The notes: generated by a model from the sequence alone, not told the origin. Shown: positions 45,796-54,967, numbered from the stretch's first letter. The stretch is DNA of 64,000 bases from Vogesella indigofera (GCF_003633895.1 NZ_RBID01000011.1:620001-684000); one strand, 5' to 3'. A program made the numbers and translations.

Positions 45796-46845
45796 TCACG
45801 GCGCCAATGCCACCAGCGCCTTGGGTTTTTTCTGTCCTGCTTTCTTCTTCCCCTTCTTCGCCGGCTCGGCTTTCTTATTCAGGATCAGTTCCAGGCTGGT
45901 TTCCCAGCCGCCACTACTGAATTCGTGCGTCACGCTGTCGATGGTCCAGAGGTGGTCGACGCCGTCCTTGATTCCCTGCGTGCGCAGTTTGCGCTCGGCA
46001 ACGATGTCGGCGCGGCCGGCCATGGTGATACTCATGGTGATTTCCGACCGTGCCGCGCGGTTGCTGGCTGCCTTGGCTGCCGCCGCCGCCGTACCTTTGC
46101 TACTCGCCGTGTGACGGATCACCCGCGGCGGCGCACTCGGGTTGTCCGGATTGGGCACCAGCACCGATTGCGTCTTGCCGGTGGCTTTGTCGTGGTGGCG
46201 AACGATGGCGCCACCAGAGGCGTTGCGATCACTGGACTTGAAATGCCAGCCCTTGATGTCCTTGCGATGGAGCACCAGCGTGGGCAGCGTCTTGCCGGTG
46301 ACGCTGGCAGCCTGGCCGCCACGCGGCAGCACCAGGATCTGCCCGCCCTTCACTGTCGCGGTGGCGTCGTACTGGCCAGCCAAGCGGGTGATGAAGTGAA
46401 GATCGGATTCGTTCATCTGATCAGCCCGGGCAACAGTGGCCTTGACCTTGCACACCGCCTTGAGCTTGTTGCGGGCGGCAATGTCCTTCACGACCTGCTC
46501 CAGTGTGGCGCCCTCCCACGAGTGGCGCCGGGGCTGCTTGATCTTGCCGGACATGTCCGCCGGCCGACCACGAAACACGACAATCTGCGGCGGGCCGCTG
46601 GACTCGACTTCGTCCACCCGATATTGCCCGATGCGGGTCAGCCCGGTTTCGACATAACCCAGGCTGACATCGAGCATAGCGCCGCGCGGCGGCAGGCCGA
46701 CTGCGCCGTTTCGGTCGTCCAGGGTAACGGTCAGCTCGTCGGAATCCAGCCCGGCCTTGTCGGTAATGCTGATCGAGATCAGGCGGTCTTGCAGGGTCGC
46801 GGTAATGTCCTGACCATTGGCCAGGATACGAAAGGTCGGCCGCAT
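45796..46845 (-). CDS. D: Phage late control / tail hub protein D (P2 gpD-like)
   Basis: This 349-residue tail hub protein resembles P2 gpD and the VgrG N-terminal fold. Segments such as GQDITATLQDRLISISITDKAG, GYVETGLTRIGQYRVDEVE and WHFKSSDRNASGG are consistent with it. A lysine-rich tail (AKKGKKKAGQKKPK) ends the protein. It is last in the tail operon, after gpX and gpU. Confidence 0.88.
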   Translation of the reverse strand: MRPTFRILANGQDITATLQDRLISISITDKAGLDSDELTVTLDDRNGAVGLPPRGAMLDVSLGYVETGLTRIGQYRVDEVESSGPPQIVVFRGRPADMSGKIKQPRRHSWEGATLEQVVKDIAARNKLKAVCKVKATVARADQMNESDLHFITRLAGQYDATATVKGGQILVLPRGGQAASVTGKTLPTLVLHRKDIKGWHFKSSDRNASGGAIVRHHDKATGKTQSVLVPNPDNPSAPPRVIRHTASSKGTAAAAAKAASNRAARSEITMSITMAGRADIVAERKLRTQGIKDGVDHLWTIDSVTHEFSSGGWETSLELILNKKAEPAKKGKKKAGQKKPKALVALAP

Positions 46846-46848
46846 GGT

Positions 46849-47055
46849 TTACTCCCACAGCGTGACGGTTTCAGTTGTGGCGCTGGCAATGTCCGGCATG
46901 GCGATATAGATGCCCTGAGGATACGGCTGTGCCTGCCCGGCCAGATCCACGTTGGCGGCCAGCACCGCCTCAACAGTACCGTTGAGGTGGCCATAGTGCG
47001 CGTGGCAGAGACTGTCCAGGCAGTCTCCGTCAGACGTTCTGATAATCTTCGCCAT
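46849..47055 (-). CDS. X: Phage tail protein X
   Basis: This 68-residue protein has a LysM-like fold, as in P2 gpX: IIRTSDGDCLDSLCHAHYG and NVDLAGQAQPYPQGIYIAMP. ATG 47055 lies inside the 3' end of gpU (26-base overlap). It sits in the P2 order U-X-D. Confidence 0.88.
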   Translation of the reverse strand: MAKIIRTSDGDCLDSLCHAHYGHLNGTVEAVLAANVDLAGQAQPYPQGIYIAMPDIASATTETVTLWE

Positions 47056-47899
47056 AGCGAGACAGCTCCAGCGTGAAGGCCTGCTTGCGCGGTGCACCGT
47101 CGACAAACAGATACGCCTGTTCTTCGTTCAATTGCGCCAGGTACCAGCGCCCCAGGTGCTCACCGTAACCAGTGGTCAGTGTCAGCGGCTGCAGCGCATC
47201 ACCCAGCTCGCGCAGGCGGTCGATGTGTCCGGCGCCATGCTGCGCCAGGAAGATCGCCCCCTTCAGCGTGATGCGGTCACCGCCCTTGCTCACCGCCTGC
47301 TCTGCCGCGCGCCGCGTCAGCCGTTCCTGGCTGGCGATGTTGAACTGGGTGGCACGGGACAGGGTGTCAAACGCGGCCTGCCCCAGGGCAAAGCGGAACG
47401 GCACGCCCAGCTCCGGCGCCAGCTCCAGCAGGTAACCCCGTGCCGGTGCGCCACTCATGTTCAGCCCTACCGCCAATGCCCCGCCGAATGACTGCACCAG
47501 CGAGGCGACACTGCCGCCGCCCATACGCATGGCGAGGGCGCGCGCATCTTTCGGCAGTCGCGCGTAGGCGGTAAGCGAGTAACCCAGCGCCTGTTTCAGC
47601 TTGCTGTTGCTGGCCGCCAGCGCCCTACCCGCCGCCTGCAGCAAGTTATTGCTGGAGCTGGTCAAGTCCTTGGCAGCCAACGTCAGCAGCCCGGCCGCAC
47701 GCTGCACCGTTCTGCTGCTGGCGCCGGTCAACGGTGCACCGGCCGACAGCAGCGCGGCGGCCTTTTCTACCTGCACCGCCGCGCCGGTGGCACTCTTCAC
47801 CGCCGACGTGACATCGGCCACCGCCCGCGGCAAATTGGCGACGCCGGCGGCGCGGCTGGCGCCATCAACGGCCAACCGCAATACTGTTTCAAGCTCCAT
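47030..47899 (-). CDS. U: Phage tail protein U with long N-terminal extension
   Basis: The last 140 residues match P2 gpU (AFDTLSRATQFNIASQERLT, then GDRITLKGAIF and GRWYLAQLNEEQAYLFVDG). Before them lies an Ala/Ser-rich helical extension of about 150 residues, which usual gpU proteins (about 150 residues in all) lack. The extension may be a fused module or a longer tail component. It follows the tape measure by one base. Confidence 0.8.
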   Translation of the reverse strand: MELETVLRLAVDGASRAAGVANLPRAVADVTSAVKSATGAAVQVEKAAALLSAGAPLTGASSRTVQRAAGLLTLAAKDLTSSSNNLLQAAGRALAASNSKLKQALGYSLTAYARLPKDARALAMRMGGGSVASLVQSFGGALAVGLNMSGAPARGYLLELAPELGVPFRFALGQAAFDTLSRATQFNIASQERLTRRAAEQAVSKGGDRITLKGAIFLAQHGAGHIDRLRELGDALQPLTLTTGYGEHLGRWYLAQLNEEQAYLFVDGAPRKQAFTLELSRYGEDYQNV

Positions 47900-47900
47900 G

Positions 47901-50840
47901 TCACCCTCCTACCGGGTCGTACAGACCGCCGCCGCTTGACTTGGCTTTGGCGGACCATTGGTCAAACAACCGCTTCAGGTGCGGCGCCAGCTGCGCGGCG
48001 ATCTCTGCCGGGTTCTTGGCATCGCCCAGCACCTTGACGTCGATTTTTGGTGAGAAGGTAAAGTGCTGTACGACGGGTGGCGGTGGCGCCTTTGCCGGCG
48101 CCGGCTTGGCCGCGGGTACGGCAGCCTGTGCTTTGGCTGCCGCTTCCGGCTTCGCTGTCGCCCCAACCGCAACAGGCCGCTTGATGACTGTCGGCGCCAG
48201 CAGCTTGGCATCCTCATCACCATGCAGCTTGTCGTACAACCAGCCGCCCAAGGTCTGCTTGCGGCCACCGTTGGCCGCCGTCAGCCCTGCCGTAATGCCG
48301 GCATTGATCGCGGTACCGACTCCGTAACCGGCCACGCCCGCTGCGGCAACCATGCCGGTAGCGGCAGCCGCTGTTGCGGCACCGCCTGTTGCCACAGCAC
48401 CCAGCGTCGGAGCGGCCATCACGGCACGACCTGCCGTCACCGTCCCGCCCAGCGCACTACGCACCGCGGCACCGACACGCGTCAGCTTGCCTGATGGTTT
48501 GCCTTTGTTGTCCGGTGCCCCCGGCAAGTCCGGCAGGCCGCCACGTGGCATGTTGGTGACGAACACCTGCTGCACGCCGGCGCCAGGCTTGCCACCGCCC
48601 AGCACATCAGGCAGTACACCAGGTAAACCGCCTTTACCGGCTGCCGCCGCCCCGGCCTTGCCGCCCAGCGTGGTCAGCACCTTGCCGGCGCCCCACTGCA
48701 CGGCGCCACCGACAATGCGCTTGGCCGCAATACCCAACGTCACCACACCGGCAGCCAGCCCCAGCGTTGATGCCTCCGGATGATTCTGCGCAAAGCCGGT
48801 ACCGAGCTGCAGCAGCGATGACGCCAGATCGGCCGCACCGTTAGTCACGGGCCGGATGGCATCCCCGACGGCGATCATGCTGGCGTTAAAGTCCGCCGCC
48901 ACCGCCTCCCAGCGGCTGTTCGATGTGTCGTCGCGAGCGGCTTTGTCCCCTTCCAGTTTCTTGCCACCATCCGTGCTCTGGATCTTGGTCAGGTCGCTCT
49001 TGATCTGGCCACCGTACTTGATCTGTGCCAGCGCGCCGGAGCGCGCCTGCTGGTCGGTCAGGATGTCGGCCAGGCCGGCCATTTTCAGGTAGGCATCCAG
49101 CGCCTCGTTCTCTTGCTGCTTGTTGCCGCCGCTGTTCTTGATCCTGGCTTTCAGATCCGCCAGCTTCTTCGCCTGCGCCGGGTCCTGCTTGGCGGTGAGC
49201 TTTTCCGTCAGCGCGATGAAGGCCTCGACGGGGTTGTAACCAGCCTTCATGTACGCCTTCATCGACTCCTGCAGTGACACGCCAGCATCGGCAAACTTCT
49301 TGTCGGTGTCCGGCGCGGTGATCTTGGCCAGCAGGTTCTTGAAGTTGTTGGCAGCGCTGTCCGGGTCACCCGTCAGCTTGACCTGCGCCTGCAGGCTGGC
49401 GGCGATGTAGCGCACCGCGTCCGAACCCTGAAAACCCAACGCGCCGGTGGTGGCCAGCAGCTCCGGCATGAAGCGGGCCATCTTGTCCGACTCGAACGCG
49501 CCCAGATCGCCGGCGACGGCCACCTCGCCCATGGTCTTGCGCATGTCTTTCTGCGACACGCCGTTCTGGCCGAAGGAGTAGATCAGCTTGGAGGCGTCTT
49601 CCGGCGCCATTTTCTGGCCTTTGATCAGCTCGGCCAGCAGGCTGCCGTGGCCAATGGCTTCCTGCCACCCCATACCTTGTGTCACCAGGCCATTGATGGC
49701 CTGAGCCAGTGCGGTACGGTCCATCTTCTGGTCGGCGGCAATCTGCATGATGCCGCTAACCAGCTCCTTCTCGCCGGCCTTGTTGGCGATACCAGACTTG
49801 ATCGCGATGTCGCGGGTCTCTGCCTGGAAATCACCGCTGATCTTGGTGGGCACGGCAGCGGCACCGATGGTGGTCACCCCGGCGGTTTTGCCCAGCTCAA
49901 TGCCGGACTGAATCTGGCCGATGCCGTGCTGCTGCCACTGCATGCCTTTCTCGGTCTGCTGCAGCTTGCGCATGGCCTTGTCGAGGTTGCCGACCTCGAC
50001 ACCCATATCGCGCAGCTTGGCGGTGTTCGCCGCCAGCTTGTCGCGCAACGGCACGTTGGCCAGCTGCTGCTGCCCCTGGGCGGCCTGTTTGGCCGCCTCC
50101 CCTAGTTTGACGGTCTGGCGGGTTGTATCTCCGACTGCGGTACCGGTATTGCGCAGCTCGCTGCGGGTGGCCTGCAGCGTGGCACGCTTGCCCTCGAACG
50201 CCGCTTTGGCCGCAGCGGCAGCGCGCTGTGCCTTGCCCAGCTCGCTGGTCAGACGAGCTTCTTCCGATGTGGCCGCCTTGGCCGCATCGATCTGGGCTTT
50301 CTTGGCAACGGCCAGCGCCTTGGCCTGCTGAGAGGCACCGCGGGCGGCATCGGCCTCCTCCTTCAGCGCCAGCACCTGCTGGCGAGTCAAAGCAGTGCTG
50401 TTCTTGCCGTCCTGCCACGCCGCACGCTTGATGTCGGCATGTGCCGCGGCCAACCTTGCTGCCTCCGACAGCGCCCGGTGTTCGGCTTCCAGCGCCGGCA
50501 CCGCCGCGGCTTGGCCGGCGGCGGCCTGCTTGGCGGTGTTCAGCGCCCGGGCCAGCTCGCCGACACGGGCGGTGGACGCCTGCCAATCTTTCTCCAGCCC
50601 GCCCAGCTCGCCCCGCAATTGGCGTACGCTTTCCAGCCCGATCCGGCGCCCGGCCTTGTCTGCCTCGGCCAGTTCGCGCTGCAGGCGTTGGGTCTCACCA
50701 ATCAGGCTCTTGATGCCCTTGGTGTCCGCCATGCCCTTTTGCAGGCCTTCCACCGATTTCTGCGTCTTGCCGACGGCGGCGCCCAGCGTTGCGGATACGG
50801 CGCCACCGATTACAATACCAATGGCAACATCTTTAGACAT
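47901..50840 (-). CDS. Phage tail tape measure protein
   Basis: This 979-residue protein sets tail length and plugs the tube before DNA ejection. Coiled-coil, Ala/Gln-rich N-terminal repeats run to about residue 290. A TP901-type core follows (GDFQAETRDIAIKSGI, then QGMGWQEAIGHGSLLAELI). Hydrophobic Gly/Ala-rich stretches lie near residues 700-870, and the C-terminus is proline/alanine-rich. Position between tail chaperones and gpU matches P2 gpT. Two repeat words are inside. Confidence 0.92.
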   Translation of the reverse strand: MSKDVAIGIVIGGAVSATLGAAVGKTQKSVEGLQKGMADTKGIKSLIGETQRLQRELAEADKAGRRIGLESVRQLRGELGGLEKDWQASTARVGELARALNTAKQAAAGQAAAVPALEAEHRALSEAARLAAAHADIKRAAWQDGKNSTALTRQQVLALKEEADAARGASQQAKALAVAKKAQIDAAKAATSEEARLTSELGKAQRAAAAAKAAFEGKRATLQATRSELRNTGTAVGDTTRQTVKLGEAAKQAAQGQQQLANVPLRDKLAANTAKLRDMGVEVGNLDKAMRKLQQTEKGMQWQQHGIGQIQSGIELGKTAGVTTIGAAAVPTKISGDFQAETRDIAIKSGIANKAGEKELVSGIMQIAADQKMDRTALAQAINGLVTQGMGWQEAIGHGSLLAELIKGQKMAPEDASKLIYSFGQNGVSQKDMRKTMGEVAVAGDLGAFESDKMARFMPELLATTGALGFQGSDAVRYIAASLQAQVKLTGDPDSAANNFKNLLAKITAPDTDKKFADAGVSLQESMKAYMKAGYNPVEAFIALTEKLTAKQDPAQAKKLADLKARIKNSGGNKQQENEALDAYLKMAGLADILTDQQARSGALAQIKYGGQIKSDLTKIQSTDGGKKLEGDKAARDDTSNSRWEAVAADFNASMIAVGDAIRPVTNGAADLASSLLQLGTGFAQNHPEASTLGLAAGVVTLGIAAKRIVGGAVQWGAGKVLTTLGGKAGAAAAGKGGLPGVLPDVLGGGKPGAGVQQVFVTNMPRGGLPDLPGAPDNKGKPSGKLTRVGAAVRSALGGTVTAGRAVMAAPTLGAVATGGAATAAAATGMVAAAGVAGYGVGTAINAGITAGLTAANGGRKQTLGGWLYDKLHGDEDAKLLAPTVIKRPVAVGATAKPEAAAKAQAAVPAAKPAPAKAPPPPVVQHFTFSPKIDVKVLGDAKNPAEIAAQLAPHLKRLFDQWSAKAKSSGGGLYDPVGG

Positions 50841-50852
50841 ACGGGCCCTTCA

Positions 50853-51050
50853 ATGCACGCAGGCAAATGGTTTGATCTGATCGGAACGGCAGTGGTCTTG
50901 CTGATGGCCGCCGGTGGCGCGCTATACGGCATCAGCCAGCACGGGCTATCCACCGTGACCGTGCTGTACGGCGCGCTGGCCGGGGTGCTGGTGGGCTGCA
51001 CCCCGATCGTGGCCATCGCCTTGCTGCTGTACTGGCTGTCCCGCCGCTAA
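50853..51050 (+). CDS. Small membrane protein antisense to the tail operon
   Basis: A plus-strand frame of 65 residues fills the gap between the tape measure and the chaperone genes. It encodes two clear membrane helices (IGTAVVLLMAAGGALYGIS and GALAGVLVGCTPIVAIALL) and ends in YWLSRR. It lies in the opposite direction to all its neighbours. No good Shine-Dalgarno is seen. It may be a prophage-expressed (moron-like) gene, such as superinfection exclusion, or a chance frame. Confidence 0.4.
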   Translation: MHAGKWFDLIGTAVVLLMAAGGALYGISQHGLSTVTVLYGALAGVLVGCTPIVAIALLLYWLSRR

Positions 51051-51182
51051 TCCGACGACTCATCCACTGCCAGCCATTGCGCCAGCTCGGACACCGGTAC
51101 CGCGCGGATCTCGTCCCGGCCCCAGCCGTAGCGCTCAGCCAGCCGGCGTGACCACACCCACCACAGCGGACTGTTTCCCGTC
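51047..51182 (-). CDS. Frameshift-encoded tail assembly chaperone extension (gpE')
   Basis: In the +1 (equivalently -2) frame relative to gpE the minus strand encodes PLWWVWSRRLAERYGWGRDE and then PVSELAQWLA before a TAG at 51049-51047. This tail-chaperone-like segment has no ATG start. It overlaps the end of gpE, and GGGAAAC lies at 51179-51173. Production by programmed frameshift from gpE is inferred by analogy with P2 E+E', lambda G-T and the Mu -2 shift. Confidence 0.6.
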
Positions 51183-51440
51183 GGCAGCTGGTTCTTCCGC
51201 AGACAGCCGAAGATAGGCTTTCTGCAACTTGCCGTAATCGCGCAGCGTCACCTGGCGCAGATCGTCCGGCGCGCAACCGGCCATATTCGCCAGCATGGTC
51301 ATTTCAAACTTCGCGTCATCATTGCCCGCCAACTGGCGGGCATCGAGCTGATCGCCGACCGTCGGTTCGCGCAGCACGACTTGATTGGTTGGCAAGCCAT
51401 TGATGGTGACCGGGGTAGACAGCTTGATGGTTTCGTTCAT
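51135..51440 (-). CDS. E: Phage tail assembly protein E
   Basis: This 101-residue protein matches the gpE/gp41 tail chaperone family: NETIKLSTPVTINGLPTNQV, then REPTVGDQLDARQL and MTMLANMAGCAPDDLRQVTL. ATG 51440 is the conserved start. It lies between the tail tube and tape measure genes, where tail chaperones with a frameshifted partner are normally encoded. Confidence 0.85.
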   Translation of the reverse strand: MNETIKLSTPVTINGLPTNQVVLREPTVGDQLDARQLAGNDDAKFEMTMLANMAGCAPDDLRQVTLRDYGKLQKAYLRLSAEEPAADGKQSAVVGVVTPAG

Positions 51441-51462
51441 GGGGTTGTCCTGAAATGACAAC

Positions 51463-51484
51463 GCCCCGCACAAGGCGGGGCGTC
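51463..51484 (-). terminator. GC-rich hairpin between tail tube and gpE
   Basis: GACGCCCCGC and GCGGGGCGT pair with no good U-run. It may be a weak terminator or a processing site reducing expression downstream of the abundant tail tube. A repeat word lies beside it at 51488. Confidence 0.45.
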
Positions 51485-51502
51485 AAAGGTTGGCCGCGAG
51501 GG

Positions 51503-52006
51503 TTACAGGCCCAGCGCGGCACGTTCGGCAGCGAGTTCGTCCACACCATCAATGATGCGGATCAGGCCAACCGGATCGATCTCGTACACCACGGCGCCAT
51601 CGACTTCCAGCTTGTAGTAGTCCGGCGTGAGGGTGTACTTGGTTTCGTTCTTTTTGCCGGCCTCCCAGTTGCCCATGTCGACTTCGGTGAGCAGGCCGCG
51701 CAGGGTGCAGACGGCACCGACGACCTTCCCCTTCCTGTCAGTAAATGCACCGCGGAAAGTACCATTGAAGGCACTGCCATCGGCCAGGCCGAACATCGCC
51801 AGCGACGCCTTGTCGATACCGGTCAGCGTAAAGCCGGCCTCCATTTTTTCCAGCCCGATGGCAAAGTCGATTTCGGCATCCATGCCGCCGCCGCGCCAGG
51901 CCTCGGTCTTGCGCTTGAGCTTGGGCAGCTGCACCTGCGAGGCCTTGCCGGCGTAGCTGGTGCCCCCCAGGGCCAGGGTAAAGTTGGTGAGTGTTTGCGG
52001 AACCAT
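51503..52006 (-). CDS. FII: Phage major tail tube protein FII
   Basis: This 167-residue protein matches P2 FII: QTLTNFTLALGGTSYAGKAS, then GGMDAEIDFAIGLEKMEAGF and WEAGKKNETKYTLTPDYYKL. It forms the inner tube of the contractile tail and follows the sheath gene by 12 bases. Confidence 0.9.
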   Translation of the reverse strand: MVPQTLTNFTLALGGTSYAGKASQVQLPKLKRKTEAWRGGGMDAEIDFAIGLEKMEAGFTLTGIDKASLAMFGLADGSAFNGTFRGAFTDRKGKVVGAVCTLRGLLTEVDMGNWEAGKKNETKYTLTPDYYKLEVDGAVVYEIDPVGLIRIIDGVDELAAERAALGL

Positions 52007-52018
52007 GATTTTTCCTTG

Positions 52019-53185
52019 TTAAGCAGCCAGCACTTCGGTGATCCACTGGTTCGTCACTTCCACACGGAAGATCGGGTTCTCAGCCGGTGGCACGTCGGTA
52101 AAGCGGATGTTCCAGTACACCTTGCCCTCTTCCAGCTGCGAGGCGGTATTCAGCACCGGGTCCGGGTAGACCTCGAAATTGATGATGGCGCCGGCATTGC
52201 GCAGGTCGCCCATGAACGCATCCAGCCCTACGGTCACATCATGCACATAGGTCTTGGTGATGCCCTTGTCGACCGCCCACTGGTGGCCGCGCAGGATGGC
52301 ATCCATCACCATGTCGGTGGTACGCACGCGGGTGACGAAAGACCATTTCGGATCGGCCGACAGCGTGCGGTTACCCCACAGCCGGAATCCACCCTCACGG
52401 ATGATGGTGGACACATACGCCTGGTTCAGCAGGTTGGCGCGGCAGGTCGGATCGCCGTACAGGTATTCCACCGGCCGGCCAGTACCCAGCACCTCGGCAA
52501 ACTCGGTGTTGGATGGCGAGGCCCAGAAACCGACCTCGGCATCCTTGGCTGCAAACAAGCCAGCAACGGCACCCGACGACGGCAGCAGGATTTCGCTGCT
52601 GCTGGTGGTATCCCACACCTTGTTGCCGCCGGCATCGACCAGGTACAGCCGCTTGCTGCCGAAGTTGGCCGCGTAGGCAATGGCGGCATCATCGGTGGTG
52701 TTGGGGCCGTCGATGATGCCGATCGCGCGCAGCTTGCCGGCCAGGCTATCGATGGCGCTGGCTACCGCCTGCGTCGACGAGTGGCCCGGCGCCACCAACA
52801 GCCGCGGCTGCAAATTGACTGCCGACTTACCATCCAGCAGCGCCTGCAAGCCAGTACGCACCCCGCTGGCAGTCACACCGCCGATGATGGCGCTGGTCTG
52901 CAGCGCGGGATCGGCATTGGCACCAACACCGACAGCGACGATGGCCGCGCGGGTCTTGCTATAGATGGCCTTGAGCTGGCGGAACATCGGGCTATTCTCG
53001 CCAAATGCTGCCGCCGCCTCGCGATCATTGGTGATCTTCACCGGCTGGTTTGGCGTCGCCAGACCAGCCCCCGGCGTGAAGGTGTCGACGATACCGATAA
53101 CCGATGACGACGGCAGCGAGATAGTGCGCGGCCCGCTGTCGACCAGTACAACTTCGGCGCCGTGGAACAACGACTCGTTAGGCAT
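52019..53185 (-). CDS. FI: Phage tail sheath protein FI
   Basis: This 388-residue sheath protein resembles P2 FI: FHGAEVVLVDSGPRTISLPS, then VIGIVDTFTPGAG and the C-terminal VYPDPVLNTASQLEEGKVYW. ATG 53185 has GGAGG five bases upstream. A strong terminator lies just before it, so it starts its own transcript or needs antitermination. It shows that the phage is a myovirus. Confidence 0.92.
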   Translation of the reverse strand: MPNESLFHGAEVVLVDSGPRTISLPSSSVIGIVDTFTPGAGLATPNQPVKITNDREAAAAFGENSPMFRQLKAIYSKTRAAIVAVGVGANADPALQTSAIIGGVTASGVRTGLQALLDGKSAVNLQPRLLVAPGHSSTQAVASAIDSLAGKLRAIGIIDGPNTTDDAAIAYAANFGSKRLYLVDAGGNKVWDTTSSSEILLPSSGAVAGLFAAKDAEVGFWASPSNTEFAEVLGTGRPVEYLYGDPTCRANLLNQAYVSTIIREGGFRLWGNRTLSADPKWSFVTRVRTTDMVMDAILRGHQWAVDKGITKTYVHDVTVGLDAFMGDLRNAGAIINFEVYPDPVLNTASQLEEGKVYWNIRFTDVPPAENPIFRVEVTNQWITEVLAA

Positions 53186-53205
53186 ATTTCCTCCCAAATG
53201 GGCGT

Positions 53206-53227
53206 AAAAAAACCCGCCAGTGGCGGG
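53206..53227 (-). terminator. Terminator upstream of the sheath gene
   Basis: ACCCGCCACTGGCGGGT is followed by seven T residues on the minus strand. It ends the baseplate/fibre transcript. The 115-base stretch above it (53228-53342) has only a repeat word. Confidence 0.85.
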
Positions 53228-53342
53228 TACATGTGATTGGTTGGTGTTTAGCTGGGTCAGCCTGTTTCTATTCAGCGATTCGTCGCTATCGCGTCACCTT
53301 CATCGGCTTCGATGCATTTCTGCCAGCAACGCGGCCAACGTT

Positions 53343-53576
53343 TCAGTCGCTGATTGCCGCCTTGATTGCATCTGCGGTGGTGGCAGTTTCGATCGAGCCT
53401 TGGATCTGAGCGTAACGATCACGTATCTCCTGCCGCTGGGTTTCTAATGCGGCCACATCCGTGCCGGGAATTTGCCTAGCGATCTGCTCATCCAGCGGTT
53501 GGAATTCCTGGGCTCGACGTGCACGGCGAACGTCGTGGGCAATCACTTTGGCCTTGTCGATGTTCACGGTGATCAT
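53343..53576 (-). CDS. Conserved phage protein near the tail fibre
   Basis: This 77-residue helical, charged protein (KAKVIAHDVRRARRAQEFQP, then QIARQIPGTDVAAL) is of a kind often found after phage tail-fibre genes. Function is unknown. It starts inside the preceding gene's stop (four-base overlap). Confidence 0.7.
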   Translation of the reverse strand: MITVNIDKAKVIAHDVRRARRAQEFQPLDEQIARQIPGTDVAALETQRQEIRDRYAQIQGSIETATTADAIKAAISD

Positions 53577-53794
53577 GCTTGGCCTCCAAAGCCATGTGGG
53601 CTGCTGAAGTCAGCCTCCCAGGCTGCACGGAAGGTACGGTCTGCCGGGATGTCGGCCACGTCCACGATCAGGTATGGCAGACCCGCAGGCACGTCTTTCG
53701 CGGTGATCTCCTCCAGTGCAAGCTCGCACTCCAGTGCCGGTATGAGTACGGCAATACCGCCGCCTTCGTTCGGAAAAATAATGCGTTTGTCCAT
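53573..53794 (-). CDS. Small phage protein of unknown function
   Basis: This 73-residue protein starts MDKRIIFPNEGGGIAVLIPA and contains the segment DVPAGLPYLIVDVADIPADR. Similar small proteins lie between tail fibre and later genes in related prophages and may help fibre assembly, but no function is established here. Confidence 0.65.
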   Translation of the reverse strand: MDKRIIFPNEGGGIAVLIPALECELALEEITAKDVPAGLPYLIVDVADIPADRTFRAAWEADFSSPHGFGGQA

Positions 53795-53803
53795 GTTGGT
53801 ACC

Positions 53804-54967
53804 TCAGCAAAAAACTGCCAGCTCGACGTTGGTAAAGTCTGTCCGACCAGTTGTCGAGTTAGTTGTAGATATCCGGACGGATGTGGTGGTCTTGGCGCCA
53901 GATGACAAACAGTTGACACCAGTAATCGGGTCGGCTGAACCATTACCCCCCGGAGAAACGGCGAAGTTCGCAGCCGGCATGGCCGTGGTGAAGTTGACGG
54001 TGTAATCGCCTGTGCCGTTGTCTGTGATGCTGGACACATTGCCGCTGGCCCGGATGGCAACCGTGCCCGTGCCGTTGAAGTTCACCCAGGCACGTGCGGC
54101 GTAAAGTGGCGCACCACCTGTTGCATTCAGCTTTGCCAGGATGGCTGCTTGGACGAATTCTGTGGTGGCCAGCGAGGAGTCGTTGTCGCCGCTGGCAGGT
54201 GTCGGTGCTGTCGGGTTGCCGGTCAGTGCCGGGCTGGCCAGCGGCGCCTTGGCCGCCAGTGCGTTGGTCACGGTGGTGGCAAAGTTTGGGTCGCTCCCCA
54301 GCGCTGTGGCCAGCTCGGCCAGTGTGTCCAGCGCCGCTGGCGAAGCGGCGACCAGTGCAGCCACTGCCTCCGCGACTTTGGCATCGCCTTCTGCGCTGGT
54401 CAGATACTGGGGGTGTGGGTCGGCGGCTGCAGCATGTGCAGCAAGGTCTGCATCGGTGGCGTACTGCGGGTGCGGGTCTATCGCTGCGGTGTGTGCGGTC
54501 ATCACCTGGTCGACGTAGCCGCGCGGCGCAAGCACCACGCTCGGGTCGACCTTTAGCTCTACCGAAGATGTGTTGGCGACGATCAGCACCATGCGCAGTA
54601 TCTGGGTGCGTCCGCTGCCGCTGGCCAGTACCGGCTTGTAGGTGTCCGGGCAGTTGGCCACTGCACACAGGTCGCCGGCGGCGTCGTACAGGCCGATCTC
54701 ACGAATCCACCAGCCGCCGATGTCCTCCGGAATGATCTGCTCCACCACGACCTGGCCACCATTGGCCGGGTCAACGAACAGCGCGTTGAGCGGGGCGCGG
54801 CGGTTTTCGTGCACCAGGGCGGTCTGGTTGCGGTCCGGAATGGGTGTGGCGCCGTTGCCATCGCCCACCGCCATTTTGGTGAGCTGCAGCGTGGTGCCGA
54901 GCGCAGTGGCGTTGGCCAGCTTGGCCTCACCGATCGCTGTGAGAATGGCGAAGTAGGTCTGTGCCAT
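53804..54967 (-). CDS. Phage tail fibre protein (gpH-like)
   Basis: This 387-residue protein has an N-terminal baseplate-binding domain (QTYFAILTAIGEAKLANATA, then IGGWWIREIGLYDAAGDL). Two DPHPQY repeats (IDPHPQYATDADL and ADPHPQYLTSAEG) form the shaft. A beta-rich Gly/Asn/Thr C-terminus (FAVSPGGNGSADPITGVN) is the likely receptor-binding tip. It follows gpI by three bases. Confidence 0.88.
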   Translation of the reverse strand: MAQTYFAILTAIGEAKLANATALGTTLQLTKMAVGDGNGATPIPDRNQTALVHENRRAPLNALFVDPANGGQVVVEQIIPEDIGGWWIREIGLYDAAGDLCAVANCPDTYKPVLASGSGRTQILRMVLIVANTSSVELKVDPSVVLAPRGYVDQVMTAHTAAIDPHPQYATDADLAAHAAAADPHPQYLTSAEGDAKVAEAVAALVAASPAALDTLAELATALGSDPNFATTVTNALAAKAPLASPALTGNPTAPTPASGDNDSSLATTEFVQAAILAKLNATGGAPLYAARAWVNFNGTGTVAIRASGNVSSITDNGTGDYTVNFTTAMPAANFAVSPGGNGSADPITGVNCLSSGAKTTTSVRISTTNSTTGRTDFTNVELAVFC

